DNA from: Candidatus Gallimonas merdae
GTDB taxonomy: Bacteria > Bacillota > Clostridia > Christensenellales > Borkfalkiaceae
Direction of reading: 5' to 3'
NCBI GenBank assembly: GCA_904419525.1
Contig: CAJFRT010000007.1
Coordinates: 104,761-168,760 of the forward strand
Length of the DNA: 64,000 bases
Positions 36,359 to 45,351 of this stretch are shown one piece after another (position 1 is the first letter of the stretch; every line of letters starts with the position of its first letter). The notes under the pieces are model-generated. The model made no database searches and had not been told where the DNA came from. It worked only from the letters and a program-made list of their open reading frames with translations. Position numbers and translations under genes: made by a program.

Positions 36359-36413
36359 AAAACAGGGAAATTTCCCTGTTTTCTTCTGCAAAATATTTGA
36401 ACACTTGTTCAAA
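36359..36413 (+). promoter_or_regulatory. Hairpin plus second metal-repressor operator
   Basis: AAACAGGG-AAATTT-CCCTGTTT (36359-36382), followed by TTCTTC, can end or attenuate the regulator transcript. Then TTTGAACA-CT-TGTTCAAA (36396-36413) is a perfect palindrome of the TGAACA-N2-TGTTCA class bound by SmtB/CzrA-like repressors, and TTGAAC within it could be the -35 of a separate promoter for the two efflux genes. Confidence 0.65.
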
Positions 36414-36446
36414 AAAATAAATATTCAGGATTATAAGGAGACAACT

Positions 36447-36665
36447 ATGAAAAAAGTTTTCAGGCTTGAAGATCTGGACTGTGCCAACTGTGCGGCAAAA
36501 ATGGAGCGCGCCATCGCAAAGATCGACGGCGTGGTTTCTGTCAACATCAGCTTCATGAGCCAGCGCATGTCCATCGAAGCGGACGACGAGCGGTTTGAGG
36601 AAATCATGGACCAGGCCGCCAAAGCCTGCAAAAAAGTGGAACCCGACTGCCGTATCATACGGTGA
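36447..36665 (+). CDS. Heavy-metal-associated (HMA) domain protein
   Basis: A 72-residue single HMA domain; the metal motif is DLDCANCAAKM (CxxC with a preceding Asp, as in zinc/cadmium ATPase N-domains). It may deliver metal to, or serve as the detached metal-binding domain of, the ATPase encoded 16 bp downstream, which has none of its own. AAGGAG precedes the ATG. Confidence 0.88.
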   Translation: MKKVFRLEDLDCANCAAKMERAIAKIDGVVSVNISFMSQRMSIEADDERFEEIMDQAAKACKKVEPDCRIIR

Positions 36666-36680
36666 TCCGCGAGGCGATGC

Positions 36681-38597
36681 ATGAAAAGCTCCCTGAGTAA
36701 AAAGCAAAAAAAGACGCTGATCCGCATTCTTGTCGCGCTCGCCATGTTTGCGGCCGTCTTTATCACCGACAAGATCATTGTTCTTGGCGACGTTTTTGAA
36801 GGTCCCGCGGCATGGGTGTTCCCCTTTTGTCTGTACCTTGTCGTCTATCTTCTGATCGGGTACGACGTCCTGTGGCGGGCGATCCGCAATATCGCCCACG
36901 GACAGATTTTCGACGAAAATTTTCTGATGTGCGTTGCAACACTCGGCGCGTTTGCACTTGCCATTTACCGCGGGGCAACGGGACAGGAGATTGAAGGGTT
37001 CGACGAAGCCTGTGCCGTCCTACTCTTTTATCAGGTCGGCGAATTTTTCCAAAGCTATGCAACCGGAAAATCGCGCAAGTCGATCGCCGGTCTCATGGAT
37101 ATCCGTCCCGACTACGCCAATGTCAAACGAAACGGCACTGTCGGACGGGTGGATCCGTCAGATGTCCGGGTCGGCGAGATCATCGTCATAAATCCCGGAG
37201 AAAAGGTCCCGCTCGACGGAGTCATTGTCAGCGGCATGTCTGCTCTCGATACAAAGGCGCTGACGGGCGAATCGCTCCCCCGTGACGTCGGAACCGGAAG
37301 CGAGATCATCAGCGGAAGCGTCAATCTGACGTCTCAGCTGGAAGTCCGCGTATCAAAAGAATTTTACGATTCCACCGTCTCGAAAATTCTTGAACTTGTC
37401 GAAAACGCTTCGGAACAGAAATCCAAAGCAGAAAACTTCATCACTAAATTCGCGAAATATTACACCCCGATCGTCGTCATCGTTGCCGTTCTCCTGGCCG
37501 TAATCCCCGGGCTTATCACAACGGACTGGTCGACATGGCTCTACCGGGCGCTGAGTTTTCTGGTCGTATCCTGCCCCTGTGCGCTCGTTATATCCATTCC
37601 CCTCTCCTTCTTCGCCGGACTGGGCGCCGCTTCACGGTACGGGATCCTCATCAAGGGATCCAACTACCTGGAAAAATTCAATCAGGCGAATATCTTTGTC
37701 TTTGATAAGACGGGCACGCTCACCAAGGGAAACTTTGCGGTTGCTGCGGTAACTCCCGCAGAACAACGCGAAGAGATCCTTCGCCTTGCCGCAATTGCCG
37801 AACAGAATTCAAGTCACCCCATCGCAAAGTCCATTGTCGCTTGCTATGCAAAACCCGTAGAAAGCGGATACACGCTCACAGATATCGCAGGGGAAGGCAT
37901 CTCCGCAAAGCGGGAAGGCGATGTCATTCTGTGCGGCAATGAAAAACTCATGGCCGAAAATCACATCGATTTTGTCAGAGCACACGGCCTCGGTACGGTC
38001 GTCTACGTTGCCAGAAACGGCAGGTTTGTCGGCGCGATCCTGATCGCCGATGAAATTAAGCCGGAATCCGGGGAAGTGATCGGCGCCCTGAACGCCATGA
38101 ACTGCCAGACCGTCATGCTGACGGGCGACAATAAGGCGATTGCTGAAAATGTCGCCCAAAACATCGGACTGACGGGCTATAAAGCCTCTCTTCTGCCGCA
38201 AAATAAAGTGGAAGAAGTGGAAAAAATGCTCTCAGAAAAGAAAAAAAACGACGTCCTTTGCTTCGTCGGAGACGGCATCAACGATGCGCCCGTGTTAATG
38301 CGCTCGGACATCGGCATTGCGATGGGCGGAGTCGGAAGCGATGCGGCGATCGAAGCCTCCGACATTGTGCTCATGAAAGATGATCTGAAAGGGATCCCCC
38401 TCGCCAAACGCATCGCAAGAAAAACGATGTCGATCGTTTTTCAAAACATCGTTTTTTCCCTTGTCATAAAAATCGCAATCCTGGTACTGTCCGCATTCGG
38501 GATCACCAATATGTGGGTGGCCGTGTTCGGAGACGTCGGCGTTGCCGTACTCGCGATCCTCAATGCCATGCGCGTCAATTCAAAATACAAAAAATAG
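36681..38597 (+). CDS. P1B-type zinc/cadmium-exporting ATPase
   Basis: Pumps Zn2+/Cd2+ out of the cytoplasm. 638 residues: about eight membrane helices, actuator motif TGES, the transmembrane SCPCALVIS metal motif (about 295), phosphorylation site DKTGTLTKG (about 344), and hinge VGDGINDAPVLMRSDIGIAMG. The CPC motif plus the SmtB-like sensor favours the ZntA/CadA subgroup over copper. The usual N-terminal HMA domain is absent and supplied by the preceding gene. Confidence 0.92.
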   Translation: MKSSLSKKQKKTLIRILVALAMFAAVFITDKIIVLGDVFEGPAAWVFPFCLYLVVYLLIGYDVLWRAIRNIAHGQIFDENFLMCVATLGAFALAIYRGATGQEIEGFDEACAVLLFYQVGEFFQSYATGKSRKSIAGLMDIRPDYANVKRNGTVGRVDPSDVRVGEIIVINPGEKVPLDGVIVSGMSALDTKALTGESLPRDVGTGSEIISGSVNLTSQLEVRVSKEFYDSTVSKILELVENASEQKSKAENFITKFAKYYTPIVVIVAVLLAVIPGLITTDWSTWLYRALSFLVVSCPCALVISIPLSFFAGLGAASRYGILIKGSNYLEKFNQANIFVFDKTGTLTKGNFAVAAVTPAEQREEILRLAAIAEQNSSHPIAKSIVACYAKPVESGYTLTDIAGEGISAKREGDVILCGNEKLMAENHIDFVRAHGLGTVVYVARNGRFVGAILIADEIKPESGEVIGALNAMNCQTVMLTGDNKAIAENVAQNIGLTGYKASLLPQNKVEEVEKMLSEKKKNDVLCFVGDGINDAPVLMRSDIGIAMGGVGSDAAIEASDIVLMKDDLKGIPLAKRIARKTMSIVFQNIVFSLVIKIAILVLSAFGITNMWVAVFGDVGVAVLAILNAMRVNSKYKK

Positions 38598-38621
38598 GAT
38601 TTCCAACCTGATATTCATGAC

Positions 38622-38651
38622 AAAAAACGAGGCTTAAACCTCGTTTTTTTC
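38622..38651 (+). terminator. Terminator of the efflux cassette
   Basis: AAAAACGAGG-CTTAAA-CCTCGTTTTT hairpin ending in seven T. Confidence 0.9.
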
Positions 38652-38803
38652 TGCCGAAACCGATTCCGGACAATATCAGAAGCTTCGACGGCCATTCAAA
38701 TTGCCCCTGCTTCATTTTCATGCAACGTACAGTGAATACGCTTCGACTTGCCGCCAGTCCGCAATGCCGCCGGCACCCCCGGCATCGGTCTGTTGACAGT
38801 AAA

Positions 38804-38835
38804 ATATGGGTTGTCTGTCAACAGACAACCCATAT
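38804..38835 (-). terminator. Terminator after the GH1 gene
   Basis: Perfect 15-bp arms ATATGGGTTGTCTGT/ACAGACAACCCATAT separated by two bases; on the minus strand followed by TTTTA. The rest of the 278-bp gap between the ATPase and GH1 genes shows no ORF or RNA that I recognise. Confidence 0.7.
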
Positions 38836-38875
38836 CCCGATCATGGGGGGAGGCGATCGGAAACCTTGTGGATGA

Positions 38876-40219
38876 TCAGATGCTGTTCCCGTTCTCCCGA
38901 ATGAGTGCGGCATAATACGCTGCGCTGTCTTTGGGAATACGTTCCAGAGTATTATAATCTACGTAGATGAGCCCGAAACGCTTGGAGAAGCCCTCTTTCC
39001 ACTCAAAATTATCGAGCAGCGACCAGTAAAAATATCCTCTGACATCGACGCCGTCTTGTGCGGCCCGCTTGAGCTGCGAAAGAAAACTGCGAATATATTC
39101 AATGCGTGAAGCATCATGCAATTTTCTGTCAGCCGAAACCCATTCGCTGACGGCAACACCGTTTTCCGTAATATAAACGGGAAGGTGATATCGCTCATAA
39201 AATGCTTTCGGCCCGTAATATAAGCTCTCCGGCGTGAACGTCCAGCGCATATCGGTATAAGGCATGTTCATATCCGGCGTTACGGCGCAAATCCCACCCT
39301 TTCCGTCCGAAATCACATACTTTCCGTGATAAATATTCAGCCCGAGAAAGTCCGGATCACATTTGATGATGTTCATATCATCAGGGTCGTATGTAAAGTT
39401 CGCGCGGAAAGCCTCGGCAAGATTTTCAGGATATTTTCCGAGAATGGCCGGATCGGTGAAGAGTGCATTGTTGAAGAAGTTATCCCCGCGGAGCACAAAA
39501 TTTTCACGCATGACAAGGTCTTCTTCCGCCTCGGATACGGGCATGAGGACGTCCGTGGCAATGGTCAGTCCGACTTTGACCTCTCCTTTTGCATTGGCAC
39601 GAATGGCTCGCGTGGCGAGTCCGTTCCCTTTGAGCGTATTGTGCCATGCCGTAAGGGCTTCTTCGGGCGGATACACAAGGAACGGCGCATGTTCTGCCTT
39701 ATACAGCCCGCAGCCGATAAAGCACTGCGGTTCGTTGACCGTGATAAAATGCTTTACCCGGTCCGAAAACAGCTGTGCGACTTTCGCGGCATACGCTTCA
39801 AACCACTTGGGAGAATCCGGATTCAGCCAGCCGCCGCGCAAAAAGAGCTCATACGGATATTCCCAGTGAAAAACCGTAATGTACGGTTCGATCCCCGCTT
39901 TGAGCAGCTCGTCGATCAGCTCGTTGTAAAAACGAACGCCGTCAGGATTGACTTCTCCCGTTCCGTGCGGCATCAGGCGCGGCCAGTTCACCGAAAAACG
40001 GTACGCTTTCAGCCCCATCTCCTTCATCAGCGCAACGTCTTCACGGAAGCGGTGATAATGATCGCATCCTACCTTCGCCGAATGACGGTTGAATACGAAA
40101 TGACCGTTCTCGCAGGCGGCATCCCATACCGACCTGCCCTTTCCGCCCTCGTATGCGGCGCCTTCGATCTGGTAGGCGGCAGTTGCCGCCCCCCAGACAA
40201 AATCTTTTCTGAAACTCAT
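38876..40219 (-). CDS. GH1 beta-glycosidase (beta-glucosidase type)
   Basis: Hydrolyses short beta-linked oligosaccharides in the cytoplasm (no signal peptide). The 447 residues have the GH1 N-terminal FVWGAATAAYQIEGA, the acid/base Glu in FITVNEPQCF (about 165) and the nucleophile Glu in VYITENGV (about 351). The family also covers beta-xylosidase and 6-phospho enzymes; no phosphate-binding serine loop is evident, so an unphosphorylated substrate is likelier. Last gene of the xylan operon, 9 bp after the lipoprotein gene. Confidence 0.92.
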   Translation of the reverse strand: MSFRKDFVWGAATAAYQIEGAAYEGGKGRSVWDAACENGHFVFNRHSAKVGCDHYHRFREDVALMKEMGLKAYRFSVNWPRLMPHGTGEVNPDGVRFYNELIDELLKAGIEPYITVFHWEYPYELFLRGGWLNPDSPKWFEAYAAKVAQLFSDRVKHFITVNEPQCFIGCGLYKAEHAPFLVYPPEEALTAWHNTLKGNGLATRAIRANAKGEVKVGLTIATDVLMPVSEAEEDLVMRENFVLRGDNFFNNALFTDPAILGKYPENLAEAFRANFTYDPDDMNIIKCDPDFLGLNIYHGKYVISDGKGGICAVTPDMNMPYTDMRWTFTPESLYYGPKAFYERYHLPVYITENGVAVSEWVSADRKLHDASRIEYIRSFLSQLKRAAQDGVDVRGYFYWSLLDNFEWKEGFSKRFGLIYVDYNTLERIPKDSAAYYAALIRENGNSI

Positions 40220-40228
40220 TTTCTCACC

Positions 40229-43200
40229 TCAGGAAACTTTGACATCGCCGAGGACAATGTTGCCTGTATAAGGCCCGGCAGGACAAGGCGCTCCGGTTTC
40301 CGTCACGACATCATTGGGGGCCCAGCAATCAACCATGAGCATAATATGAGCCACCTGCGCTGCCTGTTCTGCCGTAACCGTCAGAGTCAATTCCATTGTC
40401 TCACCGGACGCAATTTCCATCCAGCATACGCACGGATCGCTGTCTACTCCGATCTGCTTCCATGCCGCATCCATAAGCTGAAGCTTGAATTTGGCAACGT
40501 CGCCTGTGTTATTTGTAATGGAGAGCGTGACCTTACAGGCTCCGGAAAGCGTCAGATCCGCACTCACATTCTGCCATGCGCCGATCGGCAAGTTATTGAG
40601 GGTCACGGTTTTTTCGCTCACCGAAAGATTTGCAGCATCCGTTCCCCATGTGACATTAACGACCGTCCCTTCAGAAACAGGAGGCTGCGTCGCATCGGAG
40701 GTGAACGTCATTTCGCCGATCGTCACCGTGCCCGTAAAAGTCGTCTCATCCGGAAGATTGGCGTCCTCGGGCACCCAACAGTCGACCGCCAGCATGATAT
40801 GCGCCGCCCTCTGCGCTTCATCCGCAGTCAGTGTAAGCACCATGTCCCAGGTTTGTCCGACCGGGATCTCGATCCAGGCAACGCTTGCCGAACTGTCCGC
40901 ACCGATCTGTGCCCAGCTCTCATCCATCAGACAGAGCTTAAACTTTGCAACCGCATTGGTGTTGTTCGTAATGGGAAGCGTCAGTTTTCCGGCGCCCGTG
41001 AGCGTAATATTCGCATTCACATTCTGCCATGCAGTGCTCGGAACAACGTTGTTCAGCGTAATGACTTTCCCATCGATCGTGATCAGCGTAGCATCACTGT
41101 TGAGCCCCCAGACAAGCCCGTCCCCTTCCGCAGGGGCAAATTCACCCGAAAACTCCACCGAAACGATGTCGACGTTTCCGCTCAACGTATCCTTATCCGT
41201 CGTGTACTCGCCCTGATAGCAGCAATCGAGGAAGAGGCTGATCACAGTATAGACATTTTCATTGCTCAGCTCCACCGTGACTGTCTGCCCCGGCTCGATC
41301 CACCCGTATTTACGCGTTTCCACGGCACCGAGTTCTGCCCCGTAAAGCACTTTTTCCGTGCCGTTGTTGCGTAGCGTGAGTTTTACATTCGGCTTACATT
41401 CATCTGCAGAAACATCTCTGTAAAGATTTGCCCAAAGATCGGGAGAAACACCGCTGTATTGCACGTTGGCGTCGATATTTTCTCCTTCCTTGATGTCATA
41501 AAACGACTTTCCGCTGTCCACCACGCCCCAGGCCACATCGACGGGATCGGGATCATCGGGTTCTTCCGGCGGCGCGATCTCCTCGTTGGTGAATGCCATG
41601 GAAACGATATCGACGTCGCCGCTGTGCGGATCGGTCACAGAGGAGTCATATCCGGGATAACAGCTGTCAAGGAAGAGATTGACCGGTCCCGTCATAGCCG
41701 CATTCTGCAGCCTGATCTCTGCCGTCGCACCCGGCTCGATATACCCGTACTGCCGGCTCGCCTCACTGTTCCAGTCGATGCCGTAGAGCACTTTTTCCTC
41801 GCCGTTATTCTTCAGCTGAATGGTGAGCGTATTGCCCTCCGCCGTTCCATTGATCGCATAGGCAACGCAGCACCACATATCAGGAGCGAGATCTTTGTAG
41901 GTAACGTTTGCGATAACGCCGGCCTTTTCGGAAGAGACCGTATAGGCGCCGGCAACGCTGCTGTTCCACCCGGAATCGTTGACGATGGGCTCGGAATAGA
42001 CGGGCTCATTTTCATCAAAATAGAATTCGGAGGAAAGAATGGTCATCTGTCCGATTCCATCAAACTCCACAGGACCGTGGATATAGCCGGGCGCCTGATC
42101 GGAGCCTCCGCCCTGCGGCTGGCTTTCAAGGTTGAAACAAATCCAGATCTGTTCGTCATAATTTCCTTCCATTGCCATCAGGGCGGGCGCCACCCGGCAA
42201 TAGAGCGTTACGATGCCGGTCTCTTCGTCTTTTTCCACCTTGAAGACGGAAGGATTGTTGGACCAATCGTTGGTATCTTCGTACTTATCGCGGTAATACT
42301 GGCCGAACCACTGCTGGTAGTAGCCTTCGCTGCTGCCGGGTTTGACGTTCCCCCACAGACCGACCTGGAACTGCTCCACGCTGTCTTCATACACTGTTTC
42401 CCCGATCGTGACTGTATCGGAAGTAAACTGCAGTTTGAGCATGTTGTTGACCGTGCCGTTTTCCATGAAGATCTCGTCATAGGGAACCGGACGATAAAAG
42501 CGCGACCAGTCGGCAGGGTGATTGTAGGAAATGATCGCCTCACTTTCGCCGCCGCGGGTCACCTCATAGCCGCACCATGCCTCCGTACGCCAGGTATCGT
42601 CTACGGGAGTGACGCCGTCTGCCGGCCGATCTTTGGAGAACCACATGTCCTTGACGTAAATATCCCCCGCATGAATGACATCGCTGTTGGCAATTCCGGG
42701 TTCCGGGAACAGGCAGACGTCGTTGGTCACATCGAGAATTTCCCTGTAAATCGAGGGGATCTGGAAGGAGTACGTCGTATAGGTATCCATCGAAACGTCA
42801 AAGTACAGATCGGATCCCAGCACGTTCACTCCGTCTTTTTCCGGAATTGGATTGACGATCTTCATGTTGACATTGACCGCGCCGGGCGTAAGGCCGCGCG
42901 TTTCAGCGCGCATCGTAATGTTGAGATAGGAGAAATCGGAATAATTCCCGTCGATCTTGACACCGAAATTGCGCCAGGCGTCGTTTTTGGAATAGCCGAG
43001 TTTTGTAACGACGGGAGATCCCTCCGCCGCTTCGTCCACAAAACCTTCTTCCACGGTCCACGCATCATTGGTCACGGAGGTGATCCATCCCTGCAGATGC
43101 ACGTCCTGTCCGTCCCCGTAATAAAAGTTCGTCCCGTTCACGTATTCGCTGGCTTTGACCTCTTCGGCGGAATTGCATGCCGTAAGAACGCCGAGGCCGA

Positions 43201-43255
43201 GCGATGCCGCCATGAGCGTACTCAATGTAACGAGCAATATGCTTTTCTTTTTCAT
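40229..43255 (-). CDS. Large modular surface lipoprotein of the xylan locus
   Basis: A 1008-residue secreted protein with signal peptide and lipobox (LGVLTAC, Cys27). The N-terminal 430 residues are beta-rich with many Trp and Tyr and resemble carbohydrate-binding modules without a match I can name (one part, about 290-420, has CBM9-like layout). The C-terminal half is four modules in two homologous pairs: about 430-560 and 580-725 (both with LKNNG/LRNNGxEKVLYG, RxYGxIEPG, LFLDxCY) and about 740-870 and 875-1008 (both with ITLNN…AWQNV, ITNNT, KFKLxLMD, HIMLxVDCW). No catalytic motif was recognised. It probably binds xylan or other polysaccharide at the cell surface. Confidence 0.75.
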   Translation of the reverse strand: MKKKSILLVTLSTLMAASLGLGVLTACNSAEEVKASEYVNGTNFYYGDGQDVHLQGWITSVTNDAWTVEEGFVDEAAEGSPVVTKLGYSKNDAWRNFGVKIDGNYSDFSYLNITMRAETRGLTPGAVNVNMKIVNPIPEKDGVNVLGSDLYFDVSMDTYTTYSFQIPSIYREILDVTNDVCLFPEPGIANSDVIHAGDIYVKDMWFSKDRPADGVTPVDDTWRTEAWCGYEVTRGGESEAIISYNHPADWSRFYRPVPYDEIFMENGTVNNMLKLQFTSDTVTIGETVYEDSVEQFQVGLWGNVKPGSSEGYYQQWFGQYYRDKYEDTNDWSNNPSVFKVEKDEETGIVTLYCRVAPALMAMEGNYDEQIWICFNLESQPQGGGSDQAPGYIHGPVEFDGIGQMTILSSEFYFDENEPVYSEPIVNDSGWNSSVAGAYTVSSEKAGVIANVTYKDLAPDMWCCVAYAINGTAEGNTLTIQLKNNGEEKVLYGIDWNSEASRQYGYIEPGATAEIRLQNAAMTGPVNLFLDSCYPGYDSSVTDPHSGDVDIVSMAFTNEEIAPPEEPDDPDPVDVAWGVVDSGKSFYDIKEGENIDANVQYSGVSPDLWANLYRDVSADECKPNVKLTLRNNGTEKVLYGAELGAVETRKYGWIEPGQTVTVELSNENVYTVISLFLDCCYQGEYTTDKDTLSGNVDIVSVEFSGEFAPAEGDGLVWGLNSDATLITIDGKVITLNNVVPSTAWQNVNANITLTGAGKLTLPITNNTNAVAKFKLCLMDESWAQIGADSSASVAWIEIPVGQTWDMVLTLTADEAQRAAHIMLAVDCWVPEDANLPDETTFTGTVTIGEMTFTSDATQPPVSEGTVVNVTWGTDAANLSVSEKTVTLNNLPIGAWQNVSADLTLSGACKVTLSITNNTGDVAKFKLQLMDAAWKQIGVDSDPCVCWMEIASGETMELTLTVTAEQAAQVAHIMLMVDCWAPNDVVTETGAPCPAGPYTGNIVLGDVKVS

Positions 43256-43267
43256 CGTTTCCCCTCC

Positions 43268-44410
43268 TTAAAAGTCCATGACCATCTCATAGGCGAGTTT
43301 GGGCTGATGATCGGCGTCAAATAAGTAAGGCCAATCGTTGCGGTTCGGCACCGGCATGTTGAACAGATAGCTCGAATCATCGGCAACGCCCCACTGCGTG
43401 ACGCAGGAGACCTTGTCCTTATGCTTGCGCGCGATCTCAAACACTTTGGCAAAACAGTGCGCCTGAAGTTCTTCCATTTCGGGCGTGAACTCAGTATAGT
43501 AAAGAGAAGTGTCAGCGTTGTAGTCATACATCGAAAAGTCCACTTCCGTGATCTGCACGTCAAGTCCGAGTTCATGGATATCGATAATCAGATTTTCAAG
43601 CATTTCGGCGTCAAACGAAGTGATGTCGTAATGCGCCTGAATGCCGACGCCGTCGATCTCGCAGCCCATTTCAAGCAGATCCTCAAGGAAGACAAGAAGT
43701 TTACGGCACTTATAGGTATTGTTGACAAAATACTCGTTGTAATAGAGCTTTGTCCCCTCGGGCGCGGCTTCGCGTGCTGCCGCGAAAGTGTCGACGACGA
43801 GCTGTTCGATCTTCTGATTGGCAGCCGCCCTGTCCTCTGCCGACTGGTTGCGGGCGAGCCCCGCCAGTTCGTGCCAACGCGAGCCGTGGGTCGCATCGTC
43901 CGCATAGCTCACACGGAAAAGGTTGGTATCGTCTTCATCTTGATCATCGGTGAGCATCTCGTTCCAGACATCCCATGCGTAGACGGTGCTGTCAAAATGC
44001 GCACAGACCGTTCTGGCATGCGTCAGAAGCCGCTCGCGTGCAGCGTCGAACCCGCCGGCATACACCCATGAAGGAACAGCGTCCTTATTGTGCCACGCAA
44101 GACAATGCCCGCGTACGCCCATATCGTGTTCCTTGGCAAATTCGATCATGGGATCGGCAAGCGAATAATCAAATCCACCTTCCTCCGGTTGCAGCGAATC
44201 CCACTTCATCTCATTTTCACACGTCATGGAGCTGAATTCTTTGGCGAGGTCTTCGTACATCTCGAAATTGCCGTAACTCATCGTCGCTCCGACGAGGAAA
44301 TAATCCTCATACTTGGAGCGAAGCGTTTCATCGTTATTGCAACCCGCAAAGCCGACTGCGGTAACGGCAAGCATGGACGCCGCAAGTCCTGCGGCAATTA
44401 CTTTTTTCAT
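43268..44410 (-). CDS. GH10 endo-1,4-beta-xylanase, lipoprotein
   Basis: Cleaves xylan outside the cell. The signal peptide ends in VGFAGC (Cys24), so the enzyme is lipid-anchored. GH10 marks: FLVGATM, ENEMKWDSLQPEEG, GVRGHCLAWHN, the acid/base Glu in WDVWNEML (about 152), ITEVDFS with the nucleophile Glu (about 290), and VTQWGVADD. The usual W of the last motif is present. AGGAGG precedes the ATG. The gene follows the two permease genes in the same operon. Confidence 0.95.
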   Translation of the reverse strand: MKKVIAAGLAASMLAVTAVGFAGCNNDETLRSKYEDYFLVGATMSYGNFEMYEDLAKEFSSMTCENEMKWDSLQPEEGGFDYSLADPMIEFAKEHDMGVRGHCLAWHNKDAVPSWVYAGGFDAARERLLTHARTVCAHFDSTVYAWDVWNEMLTDDQDEDDTNLFRVSYADDATHGSRWHELAGLARNQSAEDRAAANQKIEQLVVDTFAAAREAAPEGTKLYYNEYFVNNTYKCRKLLVFLEDLLEMGCEIDGVGIQAHYDITSFDAEMLENLIIDIHELGLDVQITEVDFSMYDYNADTSLYYTEFTPEMEELQAHCFAKVFEIARKHKDKVSCVTQWGVADDSSYLFNMPVPNRNDWPYLFDADHQPKLAYEMVMDF

Positions 44411-44430
44411 GATTTTTCCTCCTCAACAAT

Positions 44431-45351
44431 TTACTCTTTTCCTCCTCCGATCGCTACCCCGCGGATAATGAAACGCGAGAAACAGGCATAGACGATCAGC
44501 AAAGGCAAAATGGTCAGGAACACCGCCAGCGCCATAGCGCCGAGGTCGGTGCTGTATCGGTCCGTCTTGATGAGCTGCGAGATCATGGGGAAAGTATATT
44601 TTTCCGTACTCGAGATCAACATCAAGGGTCCCATGTAGTTGTTCCACGAACTGACGATACCGAAAATCGCATTGGTCGCAAGCGCAGGAGCGAGCGTGGG
44701 CAGCACGACAAGATTGAATGTCCTGAATTCGCTCGATCCGTCGATACGCGCCGCCTCGACCATCTCCTTGGAGAAATTCGCGTCAAAGTACTGCTTGAAA
44801 AAGAACACAGCGCCGGGGCCTGCGATTGCCGGAATGATCAGCGGCCAGTACGTATCGTACATTCCGAGATCGACGACAAGTTTGTAAAATCCGATCATGG
44901 AAAGCTGTCCGGGAATCATCATAAGAATGAGAATGACGGACCAGACAGCTTTCTGTCCCTTATAGCGATACGCCACAAAGGAATAGGCCGTCAACGTGGA
45001 AAAGTACAGACTCAGCGCCGTAGAACAGAAGCTGATGAGCACACTGTTGAAGAACGCTGAAACGAGCGGCATGTCGTATTCGATGAGTGAGTTAAAGTTT
45101 GTGATCAGATATCTGCTCGGCACAAGACTCATGCCTTGGTTGATCTGTGTGGTGGCGCGTGTCGCATCGACAAACAGCAGCCACAACGGAAGCAAACAGA
45201 CGATCGCCATCAGCACACAGCAGATATAGATAACCGTTGTAACAACCGTATGTTTGACGCGTTTTTTCAGCGGAACCTGCTTTTTCGCCAGTTTGTGGAT
45301 CTGAGATTCGGTGAGCACTTCCGGCGTCATGACATTGCTTTCAACACTCAT
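44431..45351 (-). CDS. ABC sugar permease, MalG type
   Basis: Inner-membrane subunit of a CUT1 oligosaccharide importer. 306 residues with six membrane helices and the coupling motif EAARIDGSSEFRTFNLVVLPTLAPAL. ATG shares one base with the stop codon of the upstream permease (TAATG). With its partner and binding protein it most likely imports xylo-oligosaccharides released by GH10; that substrate is inferred from context. Confidence 0.93.
   Translation of the reverse strand: MSVESNVMTPEVLTESQIHKLAKKQVPLKKRVKHTVVTTVIYICCVLMAIVCLLPLWLLFVDATRATTQINQGMSLVPSRYLITNFNSLIEYDMPLVSAFFNSVLISFCSTALSLYFSTLTAYSFVAYRYKGQKAVWSVILILMMIPGQLSMIGFYKLVVDLGMYDTYWPLIIPAIAGPGAVFFFKQYFDANFSKEMVEAARIDGSSEFRTFNLVVLPTLAPALATNAIFGIVSSWNNYMGPLMLISSTEKYTFPMISQLIKTDRYSTDLGAMALAVFLTILPLLIVYACFSRFIIRGVAIGGGKE

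Noticed and set aside
38804..38835. Insertion-sequence end or MITE
   Set aside because: The perfect inverted repeat lies just after the GH1 stop and is followed by a T run; a terminator explains it and no target duplication is seen.
39326..43324. Long plus-strand open frames opposite the GH1 gene and the modular lipoprotein
   Set aside because: Shadow frames of strongly supported minus-strand genes; compositionally biased and without family features.
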